Assembly: GCF_940670765.1 (NCBI RefSeq)
Contig: NZ_CALNVW010000016.1
Span: forward strand, 1-64,000
Direction: 5' to 3'
DNA: 64,000 bases
DNA from: Streptomyces sp. A 4/2
Lineage (GTDB): Bacteria; Actinomycetota; Actinomycetes; Streptomycetales; Streptomycetaceae
The translations under genes and the position numbers were made by a program. Positions 48,066 through 57,675 of this stretch are shown piece by piece; position 1 is the stretch's first letter, and each line of letters opens with the position of its first letter. The notes beneath the pieces were generated by a model. That model ran no database searches. It was given only the letters and a program-made list of their open reading frames with translations, and was not told the DNA's origin.

Positions 48066-49820
48066 TCAGGTGGGCAGGGCCCAGATCTGATTCTGCTGGT
48101 TCGGCCGGGAGGTGCCGCAGTCACCGACGATGAGCGGGTTGTCGTCGGCGGTGAGAGAGGCGTAATCGTCCAGGCACAGGCCGGTCAGGCCGGTGTTCTG
48201 GAGGAAACCGTTGCGCTGGTAGGACCACTTCTGGGTGGCACGGCCGTCGCAGGGCTCCAGTACCGCCCAGTAGCCGGTGTACCTGCTGTCGTCGTTCCGG
48301 TACGAGGCGTCCAGGCACTGGCCGAGGGTGCGCACCGTGCCGTCGCCGGGCAGCGTCCACCGCTGGTTGGTGCCCGCGTCGCAGTTGTGGAGGACCACCG
48401 GATTGCCGGCCGCGGTGCCCGAACCGCTGTCGTCGACGCACTTGCCGCCGATCCCGGTGAGCTGGCCGGTGGGCTGCTGACCGGTGCAGCCCGCTCCGGG
48501 AGTGACCCGGAAGACGGCGGTGCTGTGGGCGTCGAGGGTGGCGCCGATGGTTCCGTCGGTGGTCGAAGTGGCGCCCGTCCAGAGGTCCTTGACCTTGGCC
48601 CGGCACTGGCTTCCGGTGAATCCGACCCCGGCCAGCGTGGTGCTCGCGGGGACCGCGGTGGTACCGCGGTTGAGGAGTGCGACGGCCCGGTCGCCGTTGG
48701 CGAGCGGCCGTGCGAGGACGTCCACCGTGCCGTCACGCGAGACGACACCCGCCTGCCGCCCCAGACCGTCCTGGTCGACCGCGATGACGTCCTTGTTGCC
48801 GAGGGTCTTCAGCGACGGCGCGGACAGCGCTGCGACATCGGTGCTGAGGATCAGCGGCGAGGCCATCATCGCCCAGAGCGACACCTGGGTCCGCGACTCG
48901 GCGTCGGTCAGCCCGTCCCCGGTGATCAGGAAGTCCGGGTCGTTCCAGTCACCCGGCCCCGAGTACCGCGCGAGCAGCGAGTTGTACCCGTACTGGGTCA
49001 TCACTCCGCTGCCGTTGGACGTCTTGTCCCAGGCCGAGCCGCCCATGTGCAACATCTTGACGTCATTGCCCTCGCGCCACAGCTGCCCGCTCTGCGAGGC
49101 TCCGTCGATGACCGTGTACCAGTCGGACAGGTCGGAGACGCCGATGGAGAAGTACGCGGGCGACGACTCCGAGAACACCATGTCCCGCTTGGAGGAGTTG
49201 GCCTTCATCGCGGCGCCGAAGTCCTTGTACGCCTTGATGTAACCGCTCGCGCTGTCCGCCTCCGACGGCATGTTGCAGCCGTCGAGCTTGATGTAGTCCA
49301 CGCCCCAGGCGGCGAACTGGTCGGCGTCCTGCTGGAAGTGGTTCCAACTGCCGGGGAAACCACCGCAGGTGTACGTGCCGATGTCCTCGTAGATGCCGAA
49401 CTTCAGCCCCATGTCGTGCAGTCGGCGGCCCAGGTCGGCCATGCCCCGGGGGAACTTGCCGGTGTCGGTGACCAGGGCGCCCTGCGCGTCGCGTGCGTGG
49501 GTCATCCAGCAGTCGTCGACCGTGACGGTCCGGTAGCCCTTGGCCGCAAGCCCGTTGTCCACCAGAGCGCGGGCCTGCCCGAGGATCAGGCTCTCGGTGG
49601 GGCCGGTGTCACCGGGATTGGGGGCGTCGGGCCCGCAGCCGAACCGGGCCCAGTTGTTGAAGCCCATCGGTGGGGTCACCGCCAGCGCGTGGCCCTGCGG
49701 ACTGGTGGCGGTCGTGGACGCTTCTGCCGCGGGGGCCAGCAGCGCGCCCACCAGTGCCGCTGCCACCGTCGCCGTCAAGGCGACACGTCTCGGGCGCCGC
49801 GACTGATGTCGGCTCCTCAT
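48066..49820 (-). CDS. Secreted GH27 alpha-galactosidase with ricin-type CBM13
   Basis: The product has 584 residues. The signal peptide (ALTATVAAALVGALLAPAAE) is followed by a GH27 barrel beginning LAVTPPMGFNNWARFGCG. WGVDYIKLDGCNMP carries the nucleophile D180. RYSGPGDWNDPDFLITGDGL is the region of the acid/base Asp. A beta-sandwich follows (about 360-435), then a C-terminal ricin-type beta-trefoil (about 440-584) with QW-type repeats such as NCDAGTNQRWTLPGDG. It removes alpha-1,6-galactose from galactomannan or raffinose-type sugars outside the cell. AGGAG stands eight bases before the ATG at 49820. The GH76 enzyme nearby also targets mannose-based polymers, a possible functional link. Confidence 0.95.
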   Translation of the reverse strand: MRSRHQSRRPRRVALTATVAAALVGALLAPAAEASTTATSPQGHALAVTPPMGFNNWARFGCGPDAPNPGDTGPTESLILGQARALVDNGLAAKGYRTVTVDDCWMTHARDAQGALVTDTGKFPRGMADLGRRLHDMGLKFGIYEDIGTYTCGGFPGSWNHFQQDADQFAAWGVDYIKLDGCNMPSEADSASGYIKAYKDFGAAMKANSSKRDMVFSESSPAYFSIGVSDLSDWYTVIDGASQSGQLWREGNDVKMLHMGGSAWDKTSNGSGVMTQYGYNSLLARYSGPGDWNDPDFLITGDGLTDAESRTQVSLWAMMASPLILSTDVAALSAPSLKTLGNKDVIAVDQDGLGRQAGVVSRDGTVDVLARPLANGDRAVALLNRGTTAVPASTTLAGVGFTGSQCRAKVKDLWTGATSTTDGTIGATLDAHSTAVFRVTPGAGCTGQQPTGQLTGIGGKCVDDSGSGTAAGNPVVLHNCDAGTNQRWTLPGDGTVRTLGQCLDASYRNDDSRYTGYWAVLEPCDGRATQKWSYQRNGFLQNTGLTGLCLDDYASLTADDNPLIVGDCGTSRPNQQNQIWALPT

Positions 49821-50124
49821 GGTTTCGACTCCTGACATTGATACGCGTGCATGACAACGAATCAGATGGCCATCAGTGCAACGCACCAACGGCCCTACGT
49901 CAATAGGTGATTGAAACTCCGCCACTTCGAGCAGTACCGATCATTTTCAGCTCAGACCGAGCTGCGATCGTCGCGACCGGGAGAAGGCCGCACAGTCGCA
50001 CCGGGCGCGCTTCCGCGTCCCGCCGACAGCGGTCCACAGCCGCTCCGTAGGGTGGAAGCCCCGGCGCGAACCCCGCGCCGGCCCCGGTCCGTCACGTCAT
50101 CCGCACGAAAGCCAGAGGTATCCC
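49821..50124. other. Divergent promoter region of alpha-galactosidase and SDR genes
   Basis: On the minus strand a -35-like TTGACG (49898-49903) and a weak -10, TGCACT (49875-49880), are 17 bp apart, pointing to the alpha-galactosidase gene; the context CCTATTGACG partly resembles the GATCTATTGACA motif. No gene is seen in the remaining 220 bp before the SDR start. Confidence 0.4.
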
Positions 50125-50859
50125 ATGAGCCGGCAGTTGGTCACTGTGGTCACAGGCGGCAGCCGCGGCATCGGCGCGGCCATCTGCAGGCGGCTGGCCG
50201 ACGACGGTCACCATGTCGCTCTCGGATACCGCTCCGACGCCGCAGCGGCCGAGACCGTGGCCGCCTCGGTGCGCGAGACGGGCCGCCGTTGCGTGACCGT
50301 ACGCGTCGACACCACCGACGAGGCCGCGGTCGACCGGATCTTCGAGACCGCGGCCTCCGAACTCGGCCCGGTCACCGGCCTGGTGAACAACGCCGGAGTC
50401 GGCGGTCCGCTCGGTCCGCTCGCCGAAGCGGACGCGGCCGGCATCCGCCACGCCCTGGACGTCAACGTCATGGGATACCTGCTCTGCGCCCGCCGGGCCG
50501 TCCGCGACCTGACCCGGACCGGCGGCGGGGCCGTCGTGAACATCTCGTCCGCCGCGGCGACCCTCGGCAGCCCGGGAGAGTACGTCCACTACGCCGCGGC
50601 CAAAGCCGCCGTCGACGCGCTGACCGTCGGCCTCTCGAAGGAGGTCGCGGCTGCCGGGATCCGGGTGAACGCCGTGGCGCCCGGCCTCGTCCGGACCGAA
50701 TTCCACGAAGACCCCGAGCGCCCCGACAAACTGGCCTCGACCGTACCCCTGGGGCGGGCGGGCAACCCGGACGAGATCGCCGGCGCCGTCTCGTGGCTCC
50801 TGTCGGACGACGCCTCGTACACCACGGGGGCCGTCCTGCGGGTGGCCGGAGGCCGGTAG
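50125..50859 (+). CDS. Short-chain dehydrogenase/reductase
   Basis: A classical SDR of 244 residues. T10-GGSRGIG is the cofactor motif, and the NAG motif appears as LVNNAGVGG. The catalytic Ser is in VVNISSAAA, with Y156-x-x-x-K160 in YVHYAAAK. The Arg residues near the end of strand 2 (GYRSD) suggest NADPH. It is most similar in style to FabG-like 3-oxoacyl reductases, but with no fatty-acid or polyketide genes near it the substrate is open. AGAGG precedes the ATG. It diverges from the alpha-galactosidase gene and is followed by a hairpin. Confidence 0.92.
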   Translation: MSRQLVTVVTGGSRGIGAAICRRLADDGHHVALGYRSDAAAAETVAASVRETGRRCVTVRVDTTDEAAVDRIFETAASELGPVTGLVNNAGVGGPLGPLAEADAAGIRHALDVNVMGYLLCARRAVRDLTRTGGGAVVNISSAAATLGSPGEYVHYAAAKAAVDALTVGLSKEVAAAGIRVNAVAPGLVRTEFHEDPERPDKLASTVPLGRAGNPDEIAGAVSWLLSDDASYTTGAVLRVAGGR

Positions 50860-50866
50860 TCCGATC

Positions 50867-50884
50867 CGGCCGGGCGCCCGGCCG
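50867..50884. terminator. Palindromic hairpin after the SDR gene
   Basis: CGGCCGGGCGCCCGGCCG is an 18-bp perfect palindrome 8 bp past the SDR stop. The loop is necessarily small, so it is a weaker candidate than others in the window. Confidence 0.5.
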
Positions 50885-51035
50885 CTCCCCGCCCCGCGCC
50901 CGGCCCGGGGACCGGCACCCCCAAGATTGACATGTTCCTGATATTTTGATCGCCCGTTCCGTCCCGGGCACGCCCTCGCCGGCCCCGCCCTGTCGCGCGA
51001 GGCCCCGGTCCGCCCACCGACCCGGAAAGGCTCAC

Positions 51036-52484
51036 ATGCCCTCACCACGTAGACGCAGCGCACTGTTGGCAGTGATGTCGTGCCTGCTGCTCGGTTCGCT
51101 CCCGTCCGTGGCGTCCGCCGACGCCCGGTCCGCCCTCTGCAACAAGTACTGCGACGCCCGCGACCCCTCGGCGGCCTCGTCCGACCGGGTCCCGGTGAAC
51201 ACCACCATCTACTCGCGCAGCATCCAACTGCACCTCTCCGACAACGATGTCATGGGATGGGCCTCGATCGACAACGGCAACCCCGGGGACGAGGTCTGGC
51301 TGGACCGCTCCTTCGACGGCGGCCGGACCTGGGCCTCCGGCAGCAAACTGGGTGACACCAGGACACCCCAGGGATCGGGGGGTTGGCGCTCCCAGATGTA
51401 CAACGTCGACGACTGGAACACCGCGGGGGTGGGCGCGCTCCGGGCCTGCGGCAAGGCCGGGGACCGCCCGGAGATCGCCTGTACCGGGTGGGCGCGTGTC
51501 GACTGGAACGCCGGAAGCAGGAGCACCGCCGCCGCGACCGCACTGATGATGTCCTTCGACCGCAACTCCGGCCTGTTCGGGGGCAACGGCTGGTGGACGA
51601 GCGCCAACGCACTGACGGCGGTCATCGACAACATCCGCGTCAGCGGGATGCCCAGCTACACGTACGCCGTCTCCAGCACCTACGACAAGAACATCGACGC
51701 GCAGGGCGGCAACTTCACCAACGACTATCTCGACGACACCGGGTGGTGGGGGCTGGCCTGGGTGGCCGCGTACGACCTGACCGGCGACAGCCGGTACCTC
51801 GACACCGCGCGGGCCGATGCCGACCACATGTTCGCCAACTGGACGGGCGCCTGCGGAGGCGGTGTTCTCTGGAACGAGAACAAGACCTACAAGAACGCCA
51901 TCACCAACGAGCTGTTCCTCCAGCTCAACGCCGCACTGCACAACCGCATCCCCGGCGACTCGGCCTATCTGGACCGCGCCGAGAAGGAGTGGTCGTGGTT
52001 CAGCGCGAGCGGCATGATCAACTCCGACCACATGATCAACGACGGCCTGGACGACGGCTGTTCGAACAACGGGCAGCAGACCTGGACGTACAACCAGGGC
52101 GTGATCCTCGGCGGGCTGGCCGAACTGCACCGGGCCACCGGGGACAACACCCTGCTGGACACCGCGCGCACCCTGGCCGACGCCTCCACCACCCGGCTGG
52201 AGACCGACGGGGTGCTGCGCGAGCCCGGTGAGTCCGACGACTGCACCGGTGACGGCCCCTCCTTCAAGGGCGCCTATGTCCGCGGTCTCGGCAAACTGAA
52301 CGGCGAGCTGACCGGCCACCCCTACGACACGCCGCTGGCCCGGTGGGCGAACGCCGCCCACGACAAGGACCGCAACGCCCTCGACATGTACGGGCCGCAC
52401 TGGAACGGGCCGTGGGCCGGTACGCCCGACTACGGCTGCCAGCAGAGCACGCTCGATCTGCTCGACGCGGCTCCCGCGGGCTGA
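51036..52484 (+). CDS. Secreted GH76 alpha-1,6-mannanase-like protein
   Basis: The product is 482 residues. The signal peptide is RRSALLAVMSCLLLGSLPSV. An N-terminal domain of about 120 residues with Asp/Trp-rich sequence (NPGDEVWLDRSFDGGRTW) precedes the GH76 (alpha/alpha)6 barrel. NDYLDDTGWWGLAWVAAYDL contains the tandem catalytic Asp pair D233-D234. GVLWNENKTYKNAITNELF and TWTYNQGVILGGLAELHRAT are conserved family blocks. GH76 enzymes cut alpha-1,6-mannan, for example yeast wall mannan. GGAAAGG lies before the ATG at 51036. It ends in a hairpin shared with the converging VOC gene. Confidence 0.93.
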   Translation: MPSPRRRSALLAVMSCLLLGSLPSVASADARSALCNKYCDARDPSAASSDRVPVNTTIYSRSIQLHLSDNDVMGWASIDNGNPGDEVWLDRSFDGGRTWASGSKLGDTRTPQGSGGWRSQMYNVDDWNTAGVGALRACGKAGDRPEIACTGWARVDWNAGSRSTAAATALMMSFDRNSGLFGGNGWWTSANALTAVIDNIRVSGMPSYTYAVSSTYDKNIDAQGGNFTNDYLDDTGWWGLAWVAAYDLTGDSRYLDTARADADHMFANWTGACGGGVLWNENKTYKNAITNELFLQLNAALHNRIPGDSAYLDRAEKEWSWFSASGMINSDHMINDGLDDGCSNNGQQTWTYNQGVILGGLAELHRATGDNTLLDTARTLADASTTRLETDGVLREPGESDDCTGDGPSFKGAYVRGLGKLNGELTGHPYDTPLARWANAAHDKDRNALDMYGPHWNGPWAGTPDYGCQQSTLDLLDAAPAG

Positions 52485-52500
52485 GCCGACGGGCCGACCG

Positions 52501-52526
52501 CGCGGGGGCACTCGACTGCCCCCGCG
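52501..52526. terminator. Bidirectional terminator
   Basis: CGCGGGGGCA (52501-52510) and TGCCCCCGCG (52517-52526) form a 10-bp perfect stem with loop CTCGAC, between the converging GH76 and VOC genes. Confidence 0.85.
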
Positions 52527-52533
52527 TATCCGG

Positions 52534-53334
52534 TCAGGTCATCGACGGGTCGCCCTTGATCAGCGCGAAGACCGCCCCGGCGGGGTCCTTCAGCAGCGCC
52601 AGCCGTCCGACGCCCGGCGCGTTGCTCGGCGGCATCAGGGTCGTGGCACCTCGCTCGGTGGCCGCCGCGAAGGTGGCGTCGCAGTCCTCGACCCCGAAGT
52701 ACGGGTGCCACTCCGATGTCGAGCCGGCCCGGACGTTCTCCTTGGGGAGGGCCATGATGCCGCCCTGTGACGTGTCGTCGTCCTTGCCGCCGCCCGCCGC
52801 GGACACGACGGTGTAGACCATTCCGTCGCCCATGGGCATGTCCTCGTACTGCCAGGAGAAGACCGACCGGTAGAAGCCCTTCGCCGCCTGCGCGTCGGTG
52901 GTGTGCAGCTCGGTCCAGCAGAGCGAGTTGGGTTCCATGACCGTCTGAAGGCCAGCGTTCTCGCCCGGCTGCCACACTCCGAACTCACCGCCCGTCGGAT
53001 CCGTGAACGCCGCCATCCGCCCCGCGGTGAAGACGTCCGTCGGGGGGACGCGGACCTTGCCTCCCCCCTGCTCGACGGCGTTGCGGGTGCTGTCGGCGTC
53101 CGGCGTGTGGAAGTAGACGGTCCAGGCGGATGCCGCCCCCTTCTCCGTCAACGGGCCGACGGCCGCGACCACCTTGCCGTCCCGCTGGAAGAAGCCGTAG
53201 CCGCCCGCGTCCGGACCCGCGGGCTCGAAGGTCCAGCCGAACACGGCGGTGTAGAAGGCGACAGCGGCGTCGGTGTCCGGGGACCCGAGATCGAGCCAGT
53301 TCGGTGCGCCCGGGACGTAGTCGGTCGTCAGCAT
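52534..53334 (-). CDS. VOC family protein, double glyoxalase domain
   Basis: This 266-residue protein contains two vicinal-oxygen-chelate domains. The first reads GAPNWLDLGSPDTDAAVAFY, TAVFGWTFEPAG and ends DPTGGEFGVWQPG. The second reads NSLCWTELHTTDAQAAKGFY, RSVFSWQYEDMP and ends KDPAGAVFALIKG. This is the CFP-30/antigen-like group often annotated as hydroxylase or bleomycin-resistance-like. Typical metal ligands are poorly conserved, so it may be a binding protein. GGAGG lies eight bases from the ATG. It lies 188 bp downstream of the betaine operon and may be separately transcribed. Confidence 0.9.
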   Translation of the reverse strand: MLTTDYVPGAPNWLDLGSPDTDAAVAFYTAVFGWTFEPAGPDAGGYGFFQRDGKVVAAVGPLTEKGAASAWTVYFHTPDADSTRNAVEQGGGKVRVPPTDVFTAGRMAAFTDPTGGEFGVWQPGENAGLQTVMEPNSLCWTELHTTDAQAAKGFYRSVFSWQYEDMPMGDGMVYTVVSAAGGGKDDDTSQGGIMALPKENVRAGSTSEWHPYFGVEDCDATFAAATERGATTLMPPSNAPGVGRLALLKDPAGAVFALIKGDPSMT

Positions 53335-53522
53335 GGGGAGATCCTCCGTCGTACGGGTGGTGGTGGCGCCCGCCGCCCGCGGCCCGGGAATGCCTCTTCC
53401 TCGACGGGCACGGCAGCCATCGGCTCTTGTCCGATGGTTACCGGCCGCACGCCCCTGCCGAAACGGGAAGCGGGTCCGGGGCCTGCGGACGGACCTCCAT
53501 CCTCACCCGTACGGCCCGACGT

Positions 53523-54530
53523 TCACTTCCTGCCGGGGAGCCACTTCTTCCAGATGTCCGGATTCTGCTTCACCCAGCGCTCGGCCGCCTCGTCGGCGGT
53601 CAGGCCCTGCGAGGCGATCATCGCGGAGACCTTGTTCTGATCGTCCTTCGTCCACCTGAAGTTCTTCAGGAACGTCGCGGCGTCACCACCGGTCCTGGTG
53701 AACTCCGTGTTGAAGTACTTCTGCAGCGGAGTCGACGGGTAGGCGCAGTCGACGGACTTCGGGTCCTCGACCCCCTTGTCCCCGCACTTCGCGGTGTAGG
53801 CGGGGAGTGCGACCTCCTTCATCGGTACCTCGTTGAACAGCCACTGCGGCTCGTACCAGTACGTGAGGAAGGGCTTCCTCGCCTTGGCGAACTGCTGGAT
53901 CTGGGTGATCTGCGCGGCCTCCGACCCGGCGAAGACCACATCGAAGTTCAGCTTGAGGTTCTTCACCAGCGCCTTGTCGTTGGTGACGTAGGACGGCGAG
54001 CCGTCCATCAGCTGGCCCTTGCCGCCGCTCTCCGCCGTACGCAGCTGACCGGCGTACTTGTTGAGGTTCTTCCAGTCGGTGACGTCGGGGTGCGCGTCCG
54101 CCCAGTACTTCGGCACGAACCAGCCGATGTGGCCGGTGACTCCGAGATCTCCGCCGGCGGTGATCGTCTTCTTCTCCTCGACGTACCGCTTCTCCTGGTC
54201 CGCGTGGCCCCAGTCCTCCAGGATCGCGTCGACGCGGCCCTGGCTGAGCGCGTCCCAGGCGGGGATCTCGTCCACCTGGACGGTGTCGACGCGGTAGTCC
54301 ATCTCGTGTTCGAGCAGGTACGTGGCCACGGCGACGTTCGCCTGGGCCCCGACCCAGCTCTGCACCGAGAGCGTCACGGACTTGGCGCCCTTGGCCGCGG
54401 CGAACGGCGAGGACTGCTTGGTCATGTCGGCCGCGCCGCAGCCGCTGAGCGCGACCAGCAGGGCGCCCACTGCCAGGGCCGTCACGGCGATCGTGGTCCG
54501 ACGGCTGTCTGTGATGCGGGTACCGGTCAT
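53523..54530 (-). CDS. Glycine betaine/choline ABC binding lipoprotein
   Basis: The product has 335 residues, with lipobox VALSGC (Cys31) and an OpuAC/ProX-type receptor domain. SVTLSVQSWVGAQANVAVAT starts the fold. WDALSQGRVDAILEDWGH, GVTGHIGWFVPKYWAD and FLTYWYEPQWLFNEVPMKEV contain the aromatic residues that usually form the cation-pi cage for quaternary ammonium ligands. The gene starts 3 bp after the permease stop and is last in the betaine operon. A choline ligand is as likely as betaine, since the operon starts with choline-oxidation genes. Confidence 0.93.
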   Translation of the reverse strand: MTGTRITDSRRTTIAVTALAVGALLVALSGCGAADMTKQSSPFAAAKGAKSVTLSVQSWVGAQANVAVATYLLEHEMDYRVDTVQVDEIPAWDALSQGRVDAILEDWGHADQEKRYVEEKKTITAGGDLGVTGHIGWFVPKYWADAHPDVTDWKNLNKYAGQLRTAESGGKGQLMDGSPSYVTNDKALVKNLKLNFDVVFAGSEAAQITQIQQFAKARKPFLTYWYEPQWLFNEVPMKEVALPAYTAKCGDKGVEDPKSVDCAYPSTPLQKYFNTEFTRTGGDAATFLKNFRWTKDDQNKVSAMIASQGLTADEAAERWVKQNPDIWKKWLPGRK

Positions 54531-54533
54531 GGC

Positions 54534-56528
54534 TCAGGCTCCCTTCCTGGTACGGCGTTCGGTGGGCTGGGTGACGCGGTCGAGCATCAGCCCCAGGCAG
54601 ACGATGGCCACGCCCGCGACGAGTCCGACCGCGAGGTCACCCGTCGCCAGTCCGGTGACCACGTCGTAGCCGAGGGCGCCGCCGCCCACCAGGCCGCCGA
54701 TGATGACCACGGCGAGCACCAGGACCACGCCCTGGTTGACGGCGAGCAGCAGAGCCGGGCGGGCGAGCGGGAGTTGGACCTGGCGCAGCGTCTGCCAGCG
54801 GGTGGCACCGAGCGACCGGGCGGCCTCCACCGCCGCGGGGTCGACCTGTCGCAGACCCTGGGTGGTGATGCGGATGACGGCGGGCAGCGCGTAGACGACT
54901 GCTGCCGCCGCGGCGGGTGCGCGGCCCACGGCGAAGAGCGCGACGACCGGGATGAGATACACGAACTGCGGCATGGTCTGCATGACGTCGAGGACGGGCC
55001 GCAGTACGGCTTCGGTCCGGCGACTGCCCGCGGCGAGCACGCCGATGCCGAAGCCGACGACGAGGGTGACCGCCAGGGCCGCCAGGACCTGGGAGAGGGT
55101 GTCCATCGAGGGCTTCCACATGCCGAGGACGCCGATGGCGCAGAGCGCGAGCACCGCGGTGAGGGCCGTCTGCCAGGTGCCGATGAGCCAGGCCAGGGCG
55201 GCGACGATCAGCAGCGCGCCCCACCAGGGCAGGCCGGTCAGTCCGTCCCGCAGCGGGTCCAGGACCCAGGACGTGAAGTGCGCGGCCCAGTCGGCGGTGC
55301 CACCGACCACCGGGACACCGGAGTAGAGGTGGTCGACCATCCAGCCCTTGAAGTCGTTGACGGGCCGGGCGATGGCGATCGTGGCGCCGTTCGGCCAGAG
55401 CGCGGATCCGGCCAGCCTGCCCGCGACCGCCACGACGGCCGTGACGGCGACCGCGAGGGCCCAGCCGCGCCGGCCGCGTACGGCCCGGGGACCGCTGGGT
55501 TCGCTGCCCAGCCGGGCGCCCGCGGCGGCGGTGGTGCGGTCCATGACGACGGCCAGCAGCACGATCGGGACGGCGGCGGCCAGGGCGCCGCCGACGTCCA
55601 CGGAGGCCAGGGCCTGGTAGACACGGTCGCCGAGGCCCGCGGCGCCGATGAGTGAGGCGATGACGGCCATCGAGAGCGCCATCATGATGGTCTGGTTGAG
55701 CCCGAGCAGGATTTCCTTGCGGGCCAGCGGCAGCCGCGCGGTGATGAGCCGCTGCCGGGCGGTGGAGCCCAGTGAGGTGACGGCCTCCAGCACTCCGGCG
55801 TCGGCGCCGCGCAGTCCGAGCGCGGTGAGCCGGGCCATCGGCGGGGCCGCGTAGACGACGGTGGCCAGCAGAGCGGCCGGCACGCCGATGCCGAAGACGA
55901 GGACCACCGGCAGCAGATAGGCGAAGGCGGGCAGCACCTGCATGGTGTCCAGGACAGGGCGCAGCAGCCGGAAGAGCCGGTCGGACAGACCGCCCGCCAG
56001 GCCCAGGACAGCGCCTACGACGGCGGAGACGACGACGGCCACCACCATCAGCGCGAGTGTCTGCATGGTCGGCACCCACATGCCCAGCAGGCCGCTGACC
56101 AGGAACGAGATCAGCGCGGTGAGGGCGATGCGCGGTCCGGCGACCCGCCAGGCCACGAGTGTGGCGGCGGCGGTGACGCCGGTCCAGCCCAGGGCGAGGA
56201 GCAGCAGGTACACGGCTCGCACGGCGATGATCACGGCATTGCTGAGGTAGCCGAGGAAGTACAGGAACAGCGGGTGGGTGTCGCGGTTGTCGATGATCCA
56301 GTCGCTGACATCTCCCAGGGGCCGGGAGACGTCCACGGTCAGCGCGCCGGGCCACAGTCCACTGCCCCAGTGGGCGTTCGCGATCGGCACGAGGACGGCC
56401 GCGACGACGGCGAGTACCAGGAGTTTGCCCGGCCATCGGTGGAGCAGCGCGGCCCGGAGCCGCTCCGCGCCGTCCTTCGCGGACCGCGGGGTGCCGGTGC
56501 CGGCGGAGTCGGCGGTGGTGGCCGTCAT
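54534..56528 (-). CDS. Betaine-type ABC permease, two permease domains fused
   Basis: The predicted protein has 664 residues, about twice the usual ProW/OpuAB length. Each half has about six or seven membrane helices and its own ATPase-contact (EAA) loop: LEAVTSLGSTARQRLITARL in the first and VEAARSLGATRWQTLRQVQL in the second. The halves share blocks such as RPVLDTMQVLPAFAYLLPVV and RPVLDVMQTMPQFVYLIPVV, so the gene arose by tandem duplication and fusion. One chain would supply both halves of the channel. It begins at 56528, 58 bp after the ATPase gene. Confidence 0.93.
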   Translation of the reverse strand: MTATTADSAGTGTPRSAKDGAERLRAALLHRWPGKLLVLAVVAAVLVPIANAHWGSGLWPGALTVDVSRPLGDVSDWIIDNRDTHPLFLYFLGYLSNAVIIAVRAVYLLLLALGWTGVTAAATLVAWRVAGPRIALTALISFLVSGLLGMWVPTMQTLALMVVAVVVSAVVGAVLGLAGGLSDRLFRLLRPVLDTMQVLPAFAYLLPVVLVFGIGVPAALLATVVYAAPPMARLTALGLRGADAGVLEAVTSLGSTARQRLITARLPLARKEILLGLNQTIMMALSMAVIASLIGAAGLGDRVYQALASVDVGGALAAAVPIVLLAVVMDRTTAAAGARLGSEPSGPRAVRGRRGWALAVAVTAVVAVAGRLAGSALWPNGATIAIARPVNDFKGWMVDHLYSGVPVVGGTADWAAHFTSWVLDPLRDGLTGLPWWGALLIVAALAWLIGTWQTALTAVLALCAIGVLGMWKPSMDTLSQVLAALAVTLVVGFGIGVLAAGSRRTEAVLRPVLDVMQTMPQFVYLIPVVALFAVGRAPAAAAAVVYALPAVIRITTQGLRQVDPAAVEAARSLGATRWQTLRQVQLPLARPALLLAVNQGVVLVLAVVIIGGLVGGGALGYDVVTGLATGDLAVGLVAGVAIVCLGLMLDRVTQPTERRTRKGA

Positions 56529-56586
56529 GCCCGCCTCCGCCGCACGGTACGGGCGGGGGTGGTGCCCGGAGTCGGATGCGGGCGCA

Positions 56587-57675
56587 TCAGGCGGCCACCT
56601 CCGCCCTGTCCAGCCGGGACACGACGGAGAGCAGACAGGCGTGGTCCACGACGCCCAGGCAGCGTCCGTCCTGGACGACGCGGACGGGACGGCCCGCGCG
56701 GACGACGACGTCGATGGCGTCACTGATGAGCGCGGTGGGGTCGAGGCTCTCGTCCTCGTCGCCCTCCGCGCCGACTGCCGGGCGCATGGCGCGGCGAACA
56801 GTGAGGACCTGTTCGCGCGGCACGTCACGGACGAAGTCCCGTACGTAGTCGTCGGCCGGGGATCCGACGATCTCCTCGGGGGTGCCGAGTTGCACGATCC
56901 TTCCGTCGCGCATGAGGGCGATGCGGTCGCCGAGTGTCAGTGCCTCGGACAGGTCGTGGGTGATGAAGACCATGGTGCGGCCTTCTTCCTTGTGCAGCCG
57001 GACGACCTCTTCCTGCATGTCGCGCCGGATGAGCGGGTCCAGTGCGCTGAACGGCTCGTCGAACAGCAGGACTTCGGGGTCCACGGCCAGGGCGCGGGCG
57101 AGGCCGACGCGTTGCTGCTGGCCTCCGGAGAGTTCGCTGGGCCGTCGCTGTTCCAGGCCCGTGAGGCCGACCTTCCGGATGAACTCGGCTGCTCTGGCAC
57201 GTCGTTCGACCCGGCCCACCCCCTGGATCTCCAGCCCGTAGCCGACGTTGTCCAGGACCGTGCGGTGCGGAAGCAGGCCGAAGTGCTGGAAGACCATGGC
57301 GGCCCGGTGCCTGCGCAGTTCGCGCAGTTGGGCCTTGTCCATGGCCCGGACGTCCTCGCCGTCCATGCCGAGGCTGCCGCTGGTGGGCTCGATGAGCCGG
57401 GTCAGGCAGCGGACCAGGGTGGACTTGCCGGAGCCGGAGAGCCCCATCACCACGAAGACCTCGCCCTCGTGGACGTCGAAGGAGACATCGCGGACGGCCG
57501 CGGTGCATCCGGTGCGCTCGCGCAGTTCCTCGGCGGACAGTCCGGTGAGCGAGGCGTCGCCGGGGATCCGGTCGGCCCTGGGTCCGAAGACCTTCCACAG
57601 GTTACGGACGGAGAAGACGAGTGCGCGGGGGTCCGTCGCGGGCTCGGGGGCGGGGGCGGGTGCGGTGGTCGCCAT
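56587..57675 (-). CDS. Glycine betaine/proline ABC ATPase (ProV/OpuAA-like)
   Basis: The product has 362 residues. Walker A is [20 protein letters not shown], the signature [17 protein letters not shown] and Walker [40 protein letters not shown] is the switch region. The C-terminal part (about 280-355) is one CBS-like domain, which in OpuA-type systems senses ionic strength. The N-terminal segment VRNLWKVFG is the family form. The ATG at 57675 overlaps the stop of the GMC gene (TGATG), so import and oxidation are translationally coupled. Confidence 0.95.
   Translation of the reverse strand: MATTAPAPAPEPATDPRALVFSVRNLWKVFGPRADRIPGDASLTGLSAEELRERTGCTAAVRDVSFDVHEGEVFVVMGLSGSGKSTLVRCLTRLIEPTSGSLGMDGEDVRAMDKAQLRELRRHRAAMVFQHFGLLPHRTVLDNVGYGLEIQGVGRVERRARAAEFIRKVGLTGLEQRRPSELSGGQQQRVGLARALAVDPEVLLFDEPFSALDPLIRRDMQEEVVRLHKEEGRTMVFITHDLSEALTLGDRIALMRDGRIVQLGTPEEIVGSPADDYVRDFVRDVPREQVLTVRRAMRPAVGAEGDEDESLDPTALISDAIDVVVRAGRPVRVVQDGRCLGVVDHACLLSVVSRLDRAEVAA

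Noticed and set aside
53130..55655. An 841-codon open frame opposite the betaine transporter genes
   Set aside because: Shadow of the receptor and permease genes, spanning their junctions without protein-like sequence.
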